DNA from: an uncultured Uliginosibacterium sp. | GTDB lineage: Bacteria; Pseudomonadota; Gammaproteobacteria; Burkholderiales; Rhodocyclaceae | DNA: 44,435 nt | Direction of reading: 5' to 3' | Assembly (NCBI GenBank): GCA_945957295.1 | Contig: CAMFLH010000008.1 | Coordinates: 1-44,435, forward strand | Part shown: piece by piece, positions 31,891-39,914 of the stretch | Layout: every line of letters begins with the position of its first letter | Numbering within the stretch: position 1 is the first letter of the stretch | Notes under the pieces: generated by a model | Databases searched by the model: none | Seen by the model: the letters and a program-made list of their open reading frames with translations, nothing else | Told to the model about the DNA's origin: nothing | Position numbers and translations under genes: made by a program

Positions 31891-33036
31891 ATGGCCAAAA
31901 GGGATTACTACGAGGTTCTGGGAGTCAATCGCGACGCCAGCGACGAGGACATCAAGAAGTCCTATCGCAAGCTCGCGATGAAATTCCACCCGGACCGCAA
32001 CCCCGACGACAAGAGCGCTGAAGAGAAATTCAAGGAGGCCAAAGAAGCCTACGAGGTGCTCTCCGACGGCAACAAGCGCGCGGCCTACGACCGCTATGGG
32101 CATGCTGGGGTGGATCCGTCCGCTGCAGGTGGCCCCGGCGGTTTCGGCGGTGGTGCGGGTTTCGAGGGCTTCTCGGATGCGTTCGGCGGCATCTTCGACG
32201 AGATCTTCGGCGGTGGCCGCGGCGGTGGCGGCGGCGGGCGTTCGAACGTCTATCGCGGTGCCGACCTGCGCTACAACCTAGAGATCACGCTCGAGGAAGC
32301 GGCGCGTGGCGCGGAAAAGACGATCCGCATTCCGCTGATGGAGGAATGCGACGTCTGTCACGGCTCAGGCGCCAAGGCCGGCACGCAACCGAAGACCTGC
32401 CCGACCTGCGGCGGTGCGGGTCAGGTGCGGATGCAGCAAGGCTTCTTCTCGATCCAGCAGACCTGCCCGAAGTGTCACGGCTCCGGCCGGCACATCTCGG
32501 ACCCCTGCGGCAGCTGCCATGGCGCCGGCCGCGTGAAGAAACAGAAGACGCTGGAAGTGAAGATCCCCGCCGGCATCGACGACGGCATGCGCCTGCGCCA
32601 CGCCGGCTATGGCGAGCCCGGCGTCAATGGCGGCCCGCCGGGCGATCTCTACGTTGAGATCCACGTTCGCGAGCACCAGGTCTTCCAGCGTGATCACGAC
32701 GATCTGCATTGCGAGATGCCAATCGGCTTCGCCACCGCGGCACTGGGCGGCGAAATAGCAATTCCGACACTGGATGGTGCAGCCAACCTGAAGATCCCCG
32801 CCGAAACCCAGAGCGGCAAAGTGTTCCGCCTGCGTGGCAAGGGCATCCGTAACGTGCGTTCAGGCCATCCGGGCGACCTGCTGTGCCATGTCGTCGTTGA
32901 GACGCCGGTGAACCTGAATGAACGGCAGAAGGAACTGCTGCGTGAGTTCGAGGAACTGGCGCAGAAGGATGCGGCGAAGCAGACGCCTCGCGCGAAGGGC
33001 TGGATGGACAAGGTGCGCGAGTTCTTCAGCGACTGA
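31891..33036 (+). CDS. dnaJ: Chaperone protein DnaJ (Hsp40)
   Basis: DnaJ delivers substrates to DnaK and stimulates its ATPase. The 381-residue product has the J domain with HPD at 33-35 and a Gly/Phe-rich linker (about 75-115). Four zinc motifs follow ([32 protein letters not shown]), then the C-terminal substrate-binding domains ending [11 protein letters not shown]. The ATG at 31891 follows AGAGGAAGAG; the extra ten upstream codons in frame are rejected. A strong terminator follows at 33104. Confidence 0.98.
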   Translation: MAKRDYYEVLGVNRDASDEDIKKSYRKLAMKFHPDRNPDDKSAEEKFKEAKEAYEVLSDGNKRAAYDRYGHAGVDPSAAGGPGGFGGGAGFEGFSDAFGGIFDEIFGGGRGGGGGGRSNVYRGADLRYNLEITLEEAARGAEKTIRIPLMEECDVCHGSGAKAGTQPKTCPTCGGAGQVRMQQGFFSIQQTCPKCHGSGRHISDPCGSCHGAGRVKKQKTLEVKIPAGIDDGMRLRHAGYGEPGVNGGPPGDLYVEIHVREHQVFQRDHDDLHCEMPIGFATAALGGEIAIPTLDGAANLKIPAETQSGKVFRLRGKGIRNVRSGHPGDLLCHVVVETPVNLNERQKELLREFEELAQKDAAKQTPRAKGWMDKVREFFSD

Positions 33037-33103
33037 GCGATCAGCACGCGCGCCATAGATCGCCTCCTTGCCGGCCCTGCCGGCGCCGAGTCGCGGCCCA
33101 CAC

Positions 33104-33136
33104 AAAAGAGCTCCAATCGGAGCTCTTTTTATTTTT
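33104..33136 (+). terminator. Intrinsic terminator after dnaJ
   Basis: An 11-base stem AAAAGAGCTCC / GGAGCTCTTTT with loop aatc is followed by TTATTTTT. It lies about 67 bases after the dnaJ stop and closes the grpE-dnaK-dnaJ block. Confidence 0.92.
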
Positions 33137-33294
33137 GCTTGATCAAAACTGACATTGATTGCAGCGCGGAACGATTGCCAAGCCCCGCGCAAAGATTTAG
33201 GGTTAACCCGCTCGGGGTTTTCCCTTAGCACAAAAAACAAGCACGGCGCACCCTACAAGCGACCGGCAGCACAGAGACAACAAAGGAGATTCCG

Positions 33295-33384
33295 GTGAGT
33301 GCCGAAAAGTATCTTGAACGGCCACGCGCGGCCCGTATCCGTCCGTTTCACCACCCGCCCCTCGCGGCGCGGCGCCGACCTTAG
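33295..33384 (+). CDS. Possible 29-residue small open frame with strong Shine-Dalgarno
   Basis: A GTG at 33295 is preceded by AAAGGAG six bases upstream, the best ribosome site in this gap. The frame runs 29 codons to TAG, starting MSAEKYLERPRAAR and ending RRRP, basic and Pro/Arg-rich with no hydrophobic segment. It could be a leader peptide for the following sugar-binding protein gene or pure chance in GC-rich DNA. I do not recognise it. Confidence 0.2.
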   Translation: MSAEKYLERPRAARIRPFHHPPLAARRRP

Positions 33385-33527
33385 GCTGCCACACGGCACC
33401 ACACCAGGTCGCCACTGAGATCCGATCAACTCTGTTACCGGCGCATGGGCTTCCATCAGCAGAAGCCTTGGCGCGATGCGCTGTCGCGCGCCGCCACTGC
33501 CGGACACTGAAGGACAAACGCACAATC

Positions 33528-34793
33528 ATGAATCCCATCCGCACGACGAAGACAATGCTGGCGCTCGGCTTGGTGCTCGGCGTCGCCGCCAGCCACGCCG
33601 CCGATATCGAGGTCCTGCACTGGTGGACTTCCGGCGGCGAGGCGCGCGCCTTGGCCGAACTGACGAAGAAGCTCGAGGCGAGCGGCCACCGCTGGCGCGA
33701 CTTTTCGGTTGCAGGTGGCGGCGGTGACAACGCGATGCTGCTGCTGAAGACCCGCGTCGTCTCCGGCTACCCTCCGATGGCTGCGCAGATCAAGGGCCCG
33801 GAGATCCGCGAATGGGCGGAAGACGGTCTGCTCGCCGATATTGGCGACGTCGCCAGCGCCGGCAACTGGGACGCCACGCTGCCTGCAGTGGTTGCGAACG
33901 CAATGAAGTACGAGGGTCGCTACGTCGCGGCACCGGTGAACGTCCACCGCGTTAACTGGATGTGGATCAACCCCGAAGTACTGAAGAAAGCCGGCGTAGA
34001 AGTGCCCACCAGTTGGGATGCACTGATCGCCTCCGCGGACAGCATCCGCAAGGCCGGTTTCACGCCGATCGCCCATGGCGGCCAGCCCTGGCAGGACTTC
34101 ACGCTGTTCGAATCGGTCGCGCTGGGGGTCGGCGGTGCCGACTTCTACAAGAAGGCCTTCGTCTCGCTCGACAGCGCGACACTGCAGGGCCCCACCATGA
34201 CCAAGGCGCTCGATACCTTCAAAGCCTTGCGCAAATTGATCGACGCCGGTGCCGCAAACCGCGAGTGGAGCGCGGCCACAGCGATGGTGATCAATGGCAA
34301 GGCCGCCGTGCAGTTCATGGGTGACTGGGCGAAGGGAGAATTCGCCCGCGCCGGCAAGCAACCCGGCCGCGACTACCTGTGCTTGGCTGCCCCTGGGACC
34401 GAAAAGGCCTACACCTACAACATCGACAGCTTCGCCTTCTTCCGCCAGCGTCACGACGATGCGCGCAAGGCCCAGGCGGACTTGGCGAACGCGCTGATGG
34501 GCGCGGAGTTCCAGGAGAACTTCAATCTGGCCAAAGGCTCGATCCCGGCGCGCACCAACGCGCGCATGGACCGCTTCGATGACTGTGCCAAACGCTCGGC
34601 CGAAGCCTTCCGCGCCACCGCGCAGTCCGGCGGGCTGGTGCCCTCGGTCGCCCATCGCATGGCCGCCCCGGAAGCAGTGCAGGCCGCCATGCAGGCAACC
34701 GTCTCCGCCTATTTCAACGATGCAGGCATGAGCACACGCGACGCCCAGGCGCGCCTTGTGCAAGCCGTTGCCGCTGGCAACGCACAGCGCTGA
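33528..34793 (+). CDS. Periplasmic sugar-binding protein of an ABC importer (family 1, GtsA-like)
   Basis: A 421-residue solute-binding protein. The Sec signal ends SHA before ADIEVLHWWTSGGEARAL (predicted cleavage after residue 24). The opening and GYPPMAAQIKGPEIREWAEDG, with QPWQDFTLFESV further on, match glucose/mannose-binding proteins such as Pseudomonas GtsA. Two Cys (in YLCLAAPG and DDCAKRS) could form a disulfide. The ATG at 33528 matches the signal peptide; GAAGGA is unusually far upstream (13 bases). No permease or ATPase gene follows, so it either uses a distant transporter or serves another role such as sensing. Confidence 0.88.
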   Translation: MNPIRTTKTMLALGLVLGVAASHAADIEVLHWWTSGGEARALAELTKKLEASGHRWRDFSVAGGGGDNAMLLLKTRVVSGYPPMAAQIKGPEIREWAEDGLLADIGDVASAGNWDATLPAVVANAMKYEGRYVAAPVNVHRVNWMWINPEVLKKAGVEVPTSWDALIASADSIRKAGFTPIAHGGQPWQDFTLFESVALGVGGADFYKKAFVSLDSATLQGPTMTKALDTFKALRKLIDAGAANREWSAATAMVINGKAAVQFMGDWAKGEFARAGKQPGRDYLCLAAPGTEKAYTYNIDSFAFFRQRHDDARKAQADLANALMGAEFQENFNLAKGSIPARTNARMDRFDDCAKRSAEAFRATAQSGGLVPSVAHRMAAPEAVQAAMQATVSAYFNDAGMSTRDAQARLVQAVAAGNAQR

Positions 34794-34818
34794 GTTGTCG
34801 CCCTCAAGGATTACAGAC

Positions 34819-35943
34819 ATGAAGACACTTGCTCATTCGCGCTTGTTCAAAGCGCTTGCCGCACTGCTGGTCAGCGCTGCGGCCCCCTTGGCATCGGCAG
34901 ACATCACCGTCCTGCAGATCGCCCCACTCACCGGCCCCTACGGTGGTATCGGCTGGCACATGCAGGTTGGCGCCCAGGTTGCTGTGGCGGATCTCAACGC
35001 ACGCGGCGGCATCGCCGGGCAGAAGGTCAAGCTCGTGACGGCCAGCCAGGAACCGGGCGACGTCAGCAAGCAGTTGCGTCCGCTGATTGACAAGAACGCC
35101 CCCGCAGCACTGCTCGGCCTGATGGGGGAAGACAGCGTTCAGCAGTTGCTCGACAGCCGTTTGCTTGAAGACACGGGCCTCGCCCTGGTCGGCCCCCGCG
35201 TCGGCGCATCAAGCCTTGCAAGCGGTTCGAAGCAGCTGTTCCTGACTCGCCCGAGTTTCAGCTTCGAGGTCGCGAAGGTACTCAAGCACCTCTCCACCAG
35301 CGGCATGAAGAACGTCGGCGTGGTGTATGAAGACAACGGATTCGGCCGCGAGGCCTGGACCGCGGCATCGAGTGAGGCTGGCATTCTTGGCATCAAGCTC
35401 AACGGGGTCAGCTACCTTGCCGGGTCGGCACAAGTCGATCAGGCGGTAACGAAAATGCTCGCGAGTGGCCCTCAAGCGATCGTGCTGGCGTCACAAACGG
35501 CCGGCGCCGCCGCCTTCATCCAGCGCTACCGTGCTCAAGGCGGCACAGCGCAACTCGCCACCTTGTCGTACGTGGAAGGCAGTCATCTCGCCCGCATCAT
35601 CGGCAAGAAGGCCTCTCACGGCGTTGCCGTGCTGGAAGCCGCGCCGAACACGCTGAACGAGTCGGTACCGCTGGTGCGCGAGTTCCGCACCATTTACAAG
35701 AAGTACGGCCCGAACGACGTCGAGCCGACCCAGGCAATGATGGAGTCCTACGTCGCTGCACGCACACTGTTCGAGGGCCTGCGCCGCGCCGGTGGCGCAC
35801 GAGCCAAGCTGCCGGCCGCGATGGCGGGCATCGATCGCTTTGACCTCGGCGGCATCAACGTCAGCTTCACCGGCACGCGCCGCACCGGCGTCGAGTTCGC
35901 CGAAATGGCGGTAATCGACCGCCAGGGCCGCGTCATCCGCTAA
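34819..35943 (+). CDS. Periplasmic branched-chain amino acid/amide-binding protein of an ABC importer (type 1 fold)
   Basis: A 374-residue Peripla_BP_6 / LivJ-type solute-binding protein with a Sec signal ending ASA before DITVLQIAPLTGPYGGIGW. Typical family elements are GAQVAVADLNARGGIAGQKVKLV, GLMGEDSVQQLLDSRLL and VGVVYEDNGFGREAW. The substrate cannot be told; such proteins bind amino acids, amides, urea or aromatic acids. It starts 25 bases after the sugar-binding protein gene, with AAGGA in front, so the two may share a transcript. No liv permeases or ATPases follow. A GC-rich hairpin ends the pair. Confidence 0.9.
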   Translation: MKTLAHSRLFKALAALLVSAAAPLASADITVLQIAPLTGPYGGIGWHMQVGAQVAVADLNARGGIAGQKVKLVTASQEPGDVSKQLRPLIDKNAPAALLGLMGEDSVQQLLDSRLLEDTGLALVGPRVGASSLASGSKQLFLTRPSFSFEVAKVLKHLSTSGMKNVGVVYEDNGFGREAWTAASSEAGILGIKLNGVSYLAGSAQVDQAVTKMLASGPQAIVLASQTAGAAAFIQRYRAQGGTAQLATLSYVEGSHLARIIGKKASHGVAVLEAAPNTLNESVPLVREFRTIYKKYGPNDVEPTQAMMESYVAARTLFEGLRRAGGARAKLPAAMAGIDRFDLGGINVSFTGTRRTGVEFAEMAVIDRQGRVIR

Positions 35944-35950
35944 GCCTGAT

Positions 35951-35975
35951 CGCGGCCCGGCAAAACCGGGCCGCG
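35951..35975 (+). terminator. Strong GC hairpin after the two binding-protein genes
   Basis: CGCGGCCCGG-caaaa-CCGGGCCGCG, a 10-base perfect stem just after the stop. The following stretch is pyrimidine-rich (CCGCCTTCTTCC) rather than a pure U-tract, so termination is likely but may be weaker. Confidence 0.65.
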
Positions 35976-36068
35976 CCGCCTTCTTCCTTCCTCTCTCCCT
36001 GCCTCGGGCGTCGGCGCACAAACGCGCTGTCGCCTTCTCACAAGTCATCGGCAGGTAACGCCCCCACC

Positions 36069-36097
36069 ATACGCTGGCGTATTTTCCGGCGCGCCGG
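36069..36097. promoter_or_regulatory. Two palindromes upstream of the PhoD gene
   Basis: ATACGC-TG-GCGTAT (36069-36082) and CCGGCGCGCCGG (36086-36097) lie 3 bases apart, about 34 bases before the phoD ATG. They are placed as an operator or operator/promoter would be. They do not resemble the PhoB box I would expect for a phosphate-starvation gene. Confidence 0.4.
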
Positions 36098-36130
36098 CAT
36101 GCGCGCCAAACGACCTGGTATGGGGAACGT

Positions 36131-38635
36131 ATGACGATGAATCGACGCGCATTCCTGCGCAATACCGGCTTCTGGACCGCCTCAATCGCGGTCAGCGGGC
36201 TAAGCGCCTGCGGCAGTGACAGCGCAAGCACGCCGGAGTCGGGGCCGGCCAAGGCCACCGGCAGCAACTGGAAATTCCCGCAGAGTGTCGCCTCGGGCGA
36301 CCCACGCGCAGACGGTGCGATGCTCTGGACGCGCGTCGTACCCACCAGTGTAGATGCCGTCGCGAGCGCCCCTGATGCCGGCGACTTCTCGATCCGCATC
36401 CTCGTCACCACGGCCGACAACGGCAGCCGCCTGGGCACCAGCGACGCGCTTTCGGGCGCCTTGGTTGTCGACAACAGCGTTCCGGTTTACGCCCGCTACG
36501 ACCATACGGTGCGCAACAAACTCAGCGGCCTGCAACCCGGCACGGTCTATTTCTATCAGTTCGTGGCGGGCGACGTGCGCTCGCGCGTCGGGCGCTTCAA
36601 GACCGCCCCAACGCGGGATGCCGACGTCGCCGAACTGAAGTTCGCCTTCATCTCTTGCCAGGACTGGAGCGTGAATCACTGGGCAGGTTTCGAGAGCCTC
36701 GCACAGGAAGACATCGACTTTGTCGTGCACCTTGGCGACTACATCTACGAGACCGTCGGTGAAGCGTTCCAGAGCGGCGCGGTGGAGTCCCGCCACGATC
36801 CGCTGGCGCTGCCCGACGGCAGCTTCAAGTCTGGCAACAGCGGCGCAAAGTACGCCACCACGCTGGCGGACTACCGCTACCTCTACAAGAAGTACCGCAC
36901 TGATCCGCGCCTGCAGGCGCTTCACGAACGCCTGCCCTTCATCGCCACATGGGACGACCACGAATTTTCCGACGATTGCTGGCAGGACGCGGAAACCTAC
37001 GACAACGGCAGCTACAACGCCAGCACCGGTATCGGCGACAACACCCATCAAAGCGCACGCCGGCGCGGCGCGAACCAGGCATGGTTTGAATTCATGCCCG
37101 CCGACGTCAGCTACGACAGCACTACAGCCAGCTTCCAGAACGTGCGCATCTACCGCGACCTGCCTTTCGGCAAGCTCGCCCACTTCATCGTGACCGACGA
37201 GCGCCTCTACCGCGCCGACCACATCATTCCGGAGGCTGCCCCCAACCCCGCAACGGGCGCAGCACTTGGCTCCGTCGGTTCGCGCTACTTCGTACCGGCT
37301 GACACGCGTGACGCCATCGAGGCCGCAAAGATGAAGGCGGTGTCGGCCGGCAGCGATGCACTGGCGCCAGCCTCGATCCTCGGCACCACTCAGCGCGACT
37401 GGTGGAAGCAGACGATGAGCAGCTCCACCGCGACATGGAAGCTGTGGTGCAACGAAGTCTCGCTGCTGCGCATGGGCCTGGACGGCACGGCAGCGGTCGC
37501 GACCCTGCTTGCGCTGCAATCGGTTAACACGGTCGCAGGCAACATCGCCACCGCTGCCAGCAACACCGGGGGCAACGTCGCCGTAGCGGCCGCCGTGGTG
37601 GCCGCCGTCACCGCCGGCGCGGATCAGGCCAAGGCCGGTGCCGCGGCATCCGCGATTGCAACCGCGCTCGCCACGTCGACTGACCCGATTGCCGCTGGTG
37701 TCGCCCAAGGGCTCAACACCACGCAGGGAACACTCGCCGCCACGGCCTATCGTGCCGCCACGTCGGCAACCGGTGCGAGCGCACAAGCTGCCGCCGGGGC
37801 ACAAGTCATTGCCTTCGGTTACATCAAGCCCGACATCATCGCCAAGGGTGCAGCGTCGAGCTTCGTCGGTGGCCTGGCCACGCTGCTGGCGCCGTACTTC
37901 ACCCGTTTCCTGCTCAACTGCGACCAGTGGGACGGCTACAACGCCGAACGCAAACACCTGATGGCGCACCTGAAGGACAACGCGATCCGCAACGTCGTCG
38001 CGCTGACCGGCGATCTGCACTCTTTCCACGCCGGCACCGTCAATGACAACTATGACGCGGCAGGCGCCGGCACGCCGGTGATGGTTGACTTCGTCACCGC
38101 CGGCATCAGCTCCGATTCGTGGTTCACCTACTTCGCCGATGCCACAACCGGTTCGCTGCTGTCGAATCTCGTGTTCTCGCCGATCTCGGTGCCTGTGGAT
38201 GGTGTCGGCACGCTCGACCTGCGCTTTAGCCTGTTTGAATTCACGCTGCAGCGCGCCGCACCGACGCTCGATGAGCTCGCCGAACAGGTCCGCCTGCCGG
38301 TGCGCCGCGCGCTTGGCGCTAAGGGCGTCAGCGAAGCGGCGCTGGATGCCACGACGATGGCGGTGCTAACGGCGTTGAAAGCCACGCCAGCGTTTTCCGT
38401 CACGCTGCTCGGTCTCGCTACGCAGCTCGCGAGCCTCAACAGCAATCCTTGGATCCAGCACATGGTCAGCGATGCGCAGGGCTATGCCGTGGTGTCGCTC
38501 AAACCGGAAGGTTTGCGCTGCAGCTTCCGGCAGCTCAACCCGCTCGTTGGCAGCACGGCGCCGAGCGCGCCGATTGCCAACACGCAGCAATTCGCCGTGG
38601 CACGTGATGTTGCCGCCGTAACGCGCGTGAGCTGA
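36131..38635 (+). CDS. phoD: Tat-exported PhoD-family alkaline phosphatase/phosphodiesterase with large insertion
   Basis: PhoD enzymes release phosphate from mono- and diesters outside the cytoplasm using Fe/Ca. The 834-residue precursor has a twin-arginine motif (NRRAFLRNTG) and a lipobox-like LSAC at Cys27. A PhoD N-terminal beta domain (about 45-160) precedes the phosphatase domain. Expected ligands are visible: Cys176 (FISCQDW), Asp203/Tyr206 (HLGDYIYE), Asp275/Asp276/His277 (WDDHEFSD) and Asp628/His630 (LTGDLHSFH). An Ala/Val/Thr-rich segment (about 451-590) splits the domain, and a second extra part lies near 705-780. Typical PhoD proteins are about 500-580 residues. Two near starts exist (residues 1 and 3). 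Confidence 0.9.
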   Translation: MTMNRRAFLRNTGFWTASIAVSGLSACGSDSASTPESGPAKATGSNWKFPQSVASGDPRADGAMLWTRVVPTSVDAVASAPDAGDFSIRILVTTADNGSRLGTSDALSGALVVDNSVPVYARYDHTVRNKLSGLQPGTVYFYQFVAGDVRSRVGRFKTAPTRDADVAELKFAFISCQDWSVNHWAGFESLAQEDIDFVVHLGDYIYETVGEAFQSGAVESRHDPLALPDGSFKSGNSGAKYATTLADYRYLYKKYRTDPRLQALHERLPFIATWDDHEFSDDCWQDAETYDNGSYNASTGIGDNTHQSARRRGANQAWFEFMPADVSYDSTTASFQNVRIYRDLPFGKLAHFIVTDERLYRADHIIPEAAPNPATGAALGSVGSRYFVPADTRDAIEAAKMKAVSAGSDALAPASILGTTQRDWWKQTMSSSTATWKLWCNEVSLLRMGLDGTAAVATLLALQSVNTVAGNIATAASNTGGNVAVAAAVVAAVTAGADQAKAGAAASAIATALATSTDPIAAGVAQGLNTTQGTLAATAYRAATSATGASAQAAAGAQVIAFGYIKPDIIAKGAASSFVGGLATLLAPYFTRFLLNCDQWDGYNAERKHLMAHLKDNAIRNVVALTGDLHSFHAGTVNDNYDAAGAGTPVMVDFVTAGISSDSWFTYFADATTGSLLSNLVFSPISVPVDGVGTLDLRFSLFEFTLQRAAPTLDELAEQVRLPVRRALGAKGVSEAALDATTMAVLTALKATPAFSVTLLGLATQLASLNSNPWIQHMVSDAQGYAVVSLKPEGLRCSFRQLNPLVGSTAPSAPIANTQQFAVARDVAAVTRVS

Positions 38636-38652
38636 CTGGCACTCAACACCTC

Positions 38653-38680
38653 GCCGGGCAAGGGTGTTGCCTTGCCCGGC
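38653..38680 (+). terminator. Hairpin after the PhoD gene
   Basis: A perfect 11-base stem GCCGGGCAAGG / CCTTGCCCGGC with a 6-base loop lies 18 bases after the phoD stop. No U-tract follows. It is a terminator-like or 3'-stabilising structure. Confidence 0.55.
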
Positions 38681-38741
38681 AACAGGACCATACGCCTGCG
38701 AATGTGCTACCTTCCCGCAACTTTTCGGTAAAGGTAGCTTC

Positions 38742-39857
38742 ATGACCGACGTCGTCATCCGCGCGACCGGGCTGTTCACGCCGTCGCAATCCATCAGCAA
38801 CGAGGAACTCGTTGCAGCCTTCAACACCTACGTCGCGAACTACAACGCCCAGCACGCTGCGGGTATCGCCGCCGGTGAAGTCGCCCCGCTGACCGAGTCG
38901 AGCGCCGAGTTCATCGAGAAGGCCTCCGGCATCAAGCAGCGTTTCGTGCTCGACAAGGCCGGCGTGCTCGACCCGGCGCGCATGTATCCGCGCTTCGCAC
39001 CGCGGCCGGACGACGCCTTGTCGCTGGAAGCCGAGATTGGCGTTGCCGCCGCGCGTGACGCGCTCGCACGCGCCGGCCGCGATGCAGCCGACGTCGACGC
39101 GGTGATCTGCGCAGCCTCAAACATGCAACGCCCCTACCCCGCCATGGCGGTCGAGATCCAGCATGCGTTGGGTATCAAGGGCTTTGCGTTCGACATGAAC
39201 GTTGCCTGCTCCTCCGCCACCTTCGGCATCGAGCAAGCCGCCAATGCGGTGCGCTCCGGCAGTGCCCGCTCAGTGCTGGTGGTCAATCCCGAGATCTGCT
39301 CGGCGCACCTGGAATGGCGCGATCGCGACTGTCACTTCATCTTTGGCGACGTTGCCACCGCGATTCTGGTGGAGCGTGCCGATATGGGCGACGGCGGCTG
39401 GGCGATCCTCGGCACCAAGCTTGCAACCAGTTTCTCGAACAATATCCGCAACAACGCCGGCTTCCTGAACCGCTGCGAAGACACCGATCCCGATGCACGG
39501 GACAAGCTCTTCCGCCAGGAGGGCCGCAAGGTGTTCAAGGAAGTCTGCCCGATGGCGGCCGAGCATATCGGCAGCCATCTGTCGGCCCTGGGGCACGCAC
39601 CGGCCGGCGTGCGTCGCTTCTGGCTGCATCAAGCCAATCTGTCGATGAACCAGCTCATCGCGCGTCGCCTGCTCGAACGCGACGCCACCTTCGACGAAGC
39701 GCCGGTGATCCTCGACCAATATGCGAATACGGCTTCGGCCGGTTCGATCATCGCCTTCCACCTGCACCACGAGGATCTGACGCAGGGCGACCTCGGCGTG
39801 ATCTGCTCGTTCGGCGCCGGTTACTCGATCGGCAGCGTAGTGATCCAACGCCGCTGA
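38742..39857 (+). CDS. Beta-ketoacyl-ACP synthase III (FabH-like thiolase fold)
   Basis: A 371-residue condensing enzyme with the FabH catalytic triad: Cys156 in NVACSSATFG, His296 in FWLHQANLSMNQ and Asn329 in QYANTASAGS. The C-terminal GVICSFGAGYSIGSVV is typical. It is longer than E. coli FabH (317) because of an N-terminal stretch about residues 25-55, and resembles FabH paralogs that accept longer acyl-CoA rather than acetyl-CoA; that specificity is an inference. The ATG at 38742 has AAAGG seven bases upstream. It stands alone, away from a fab cluster, and converges with cysS through a strong terminator. Confidence 0.88.
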   Translation: MTDVVIRATGLFTPSQSISNEELVAAFNTYVANYNAQHAAGIAAGEVAPLTESSAEFIEKASGIKQRFVLDKAGVLDPARMYPRFAPRPDDALSLEAEIGVAAARDALARAGRDAADVDAVICAASNMQRPYPAMAVEIQHALGIKGFAFDMNVACSSATFGIEQAANAVRSGSARSVLVVNPEICSAHLEWRDRDCHFIFGDVATAILVERADMGDGGWAILGTKLATSFSNNIRNNAGFLNRCEDTDPDARDKLFRQEGRKVFKEVCPMAAEHIGSHLSALGHAPAGVRRFWLHQANLSMNQLIARRLLERDATFDEAPVILDQYANTASAGSIIAFHLHHEDLTQGDLGVICSFGAGYSIGSVVIQRR

Positions 39858-39871
39858 ACGCAGAGCAAACA

Positions 39872-39901
39872 AAAAGGGCGGCCATGGCCGCCCTTTTTTT
39901 A
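39872..39901. terminator. Bidirectional terminator between FabH-like gene and cysS
   Basis: GGGCGGCC-ATGGCCGCCC with flanking A-run on the left and seven or more T residues on the right forms a symmetric stem (39872-39897). It ends both converging genes. Confidence 0.92.
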
Positions 39902-39914
39902 GCGATCGCCCAGA

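Larger units (their letters stand above)
33037..33527 (+). other. 491-base stretch without a confident gene, upstream of the sugar-binding protein
   Basis: It holds the dnaJ terminator and a GCGCGG/CCGCGC inverted pair near 33160-33190. It also holds a 10-base palindrome GGGTTAACCC (33200-33209) with a weak hairpin and T-run just after it, and a 29-codon open frame with a strong ribosome site (33295-33384). I see no tRNA, no riboswitch consensus I recognise and no clear sigma-70 promoter. It probably contains the control region for the gene at 33528. Confidence 0.6.

Noticed and set aside
33200-33209. GGGTTAACCC as a known operator
   Set aside because: It is a perfect 10-base palindrome but short enough to occur by chance, and I cannot assign it to a regulator.
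33456-34820. A 454-codon minus-strand frame opposite the sugar-binding protein
   Set aside because: The plus-strand frame has a signal peptide and family motifs; the antisense frame has neither.
36200-38029. A 609-codon open frame on the minus strand opposite phoD
   Set aside because: It is antisense to a recognised Tat-exported phosphatase with all catalytic motifs. The composition is Arg/Gly/Val-rich and typical of a shadow frame.
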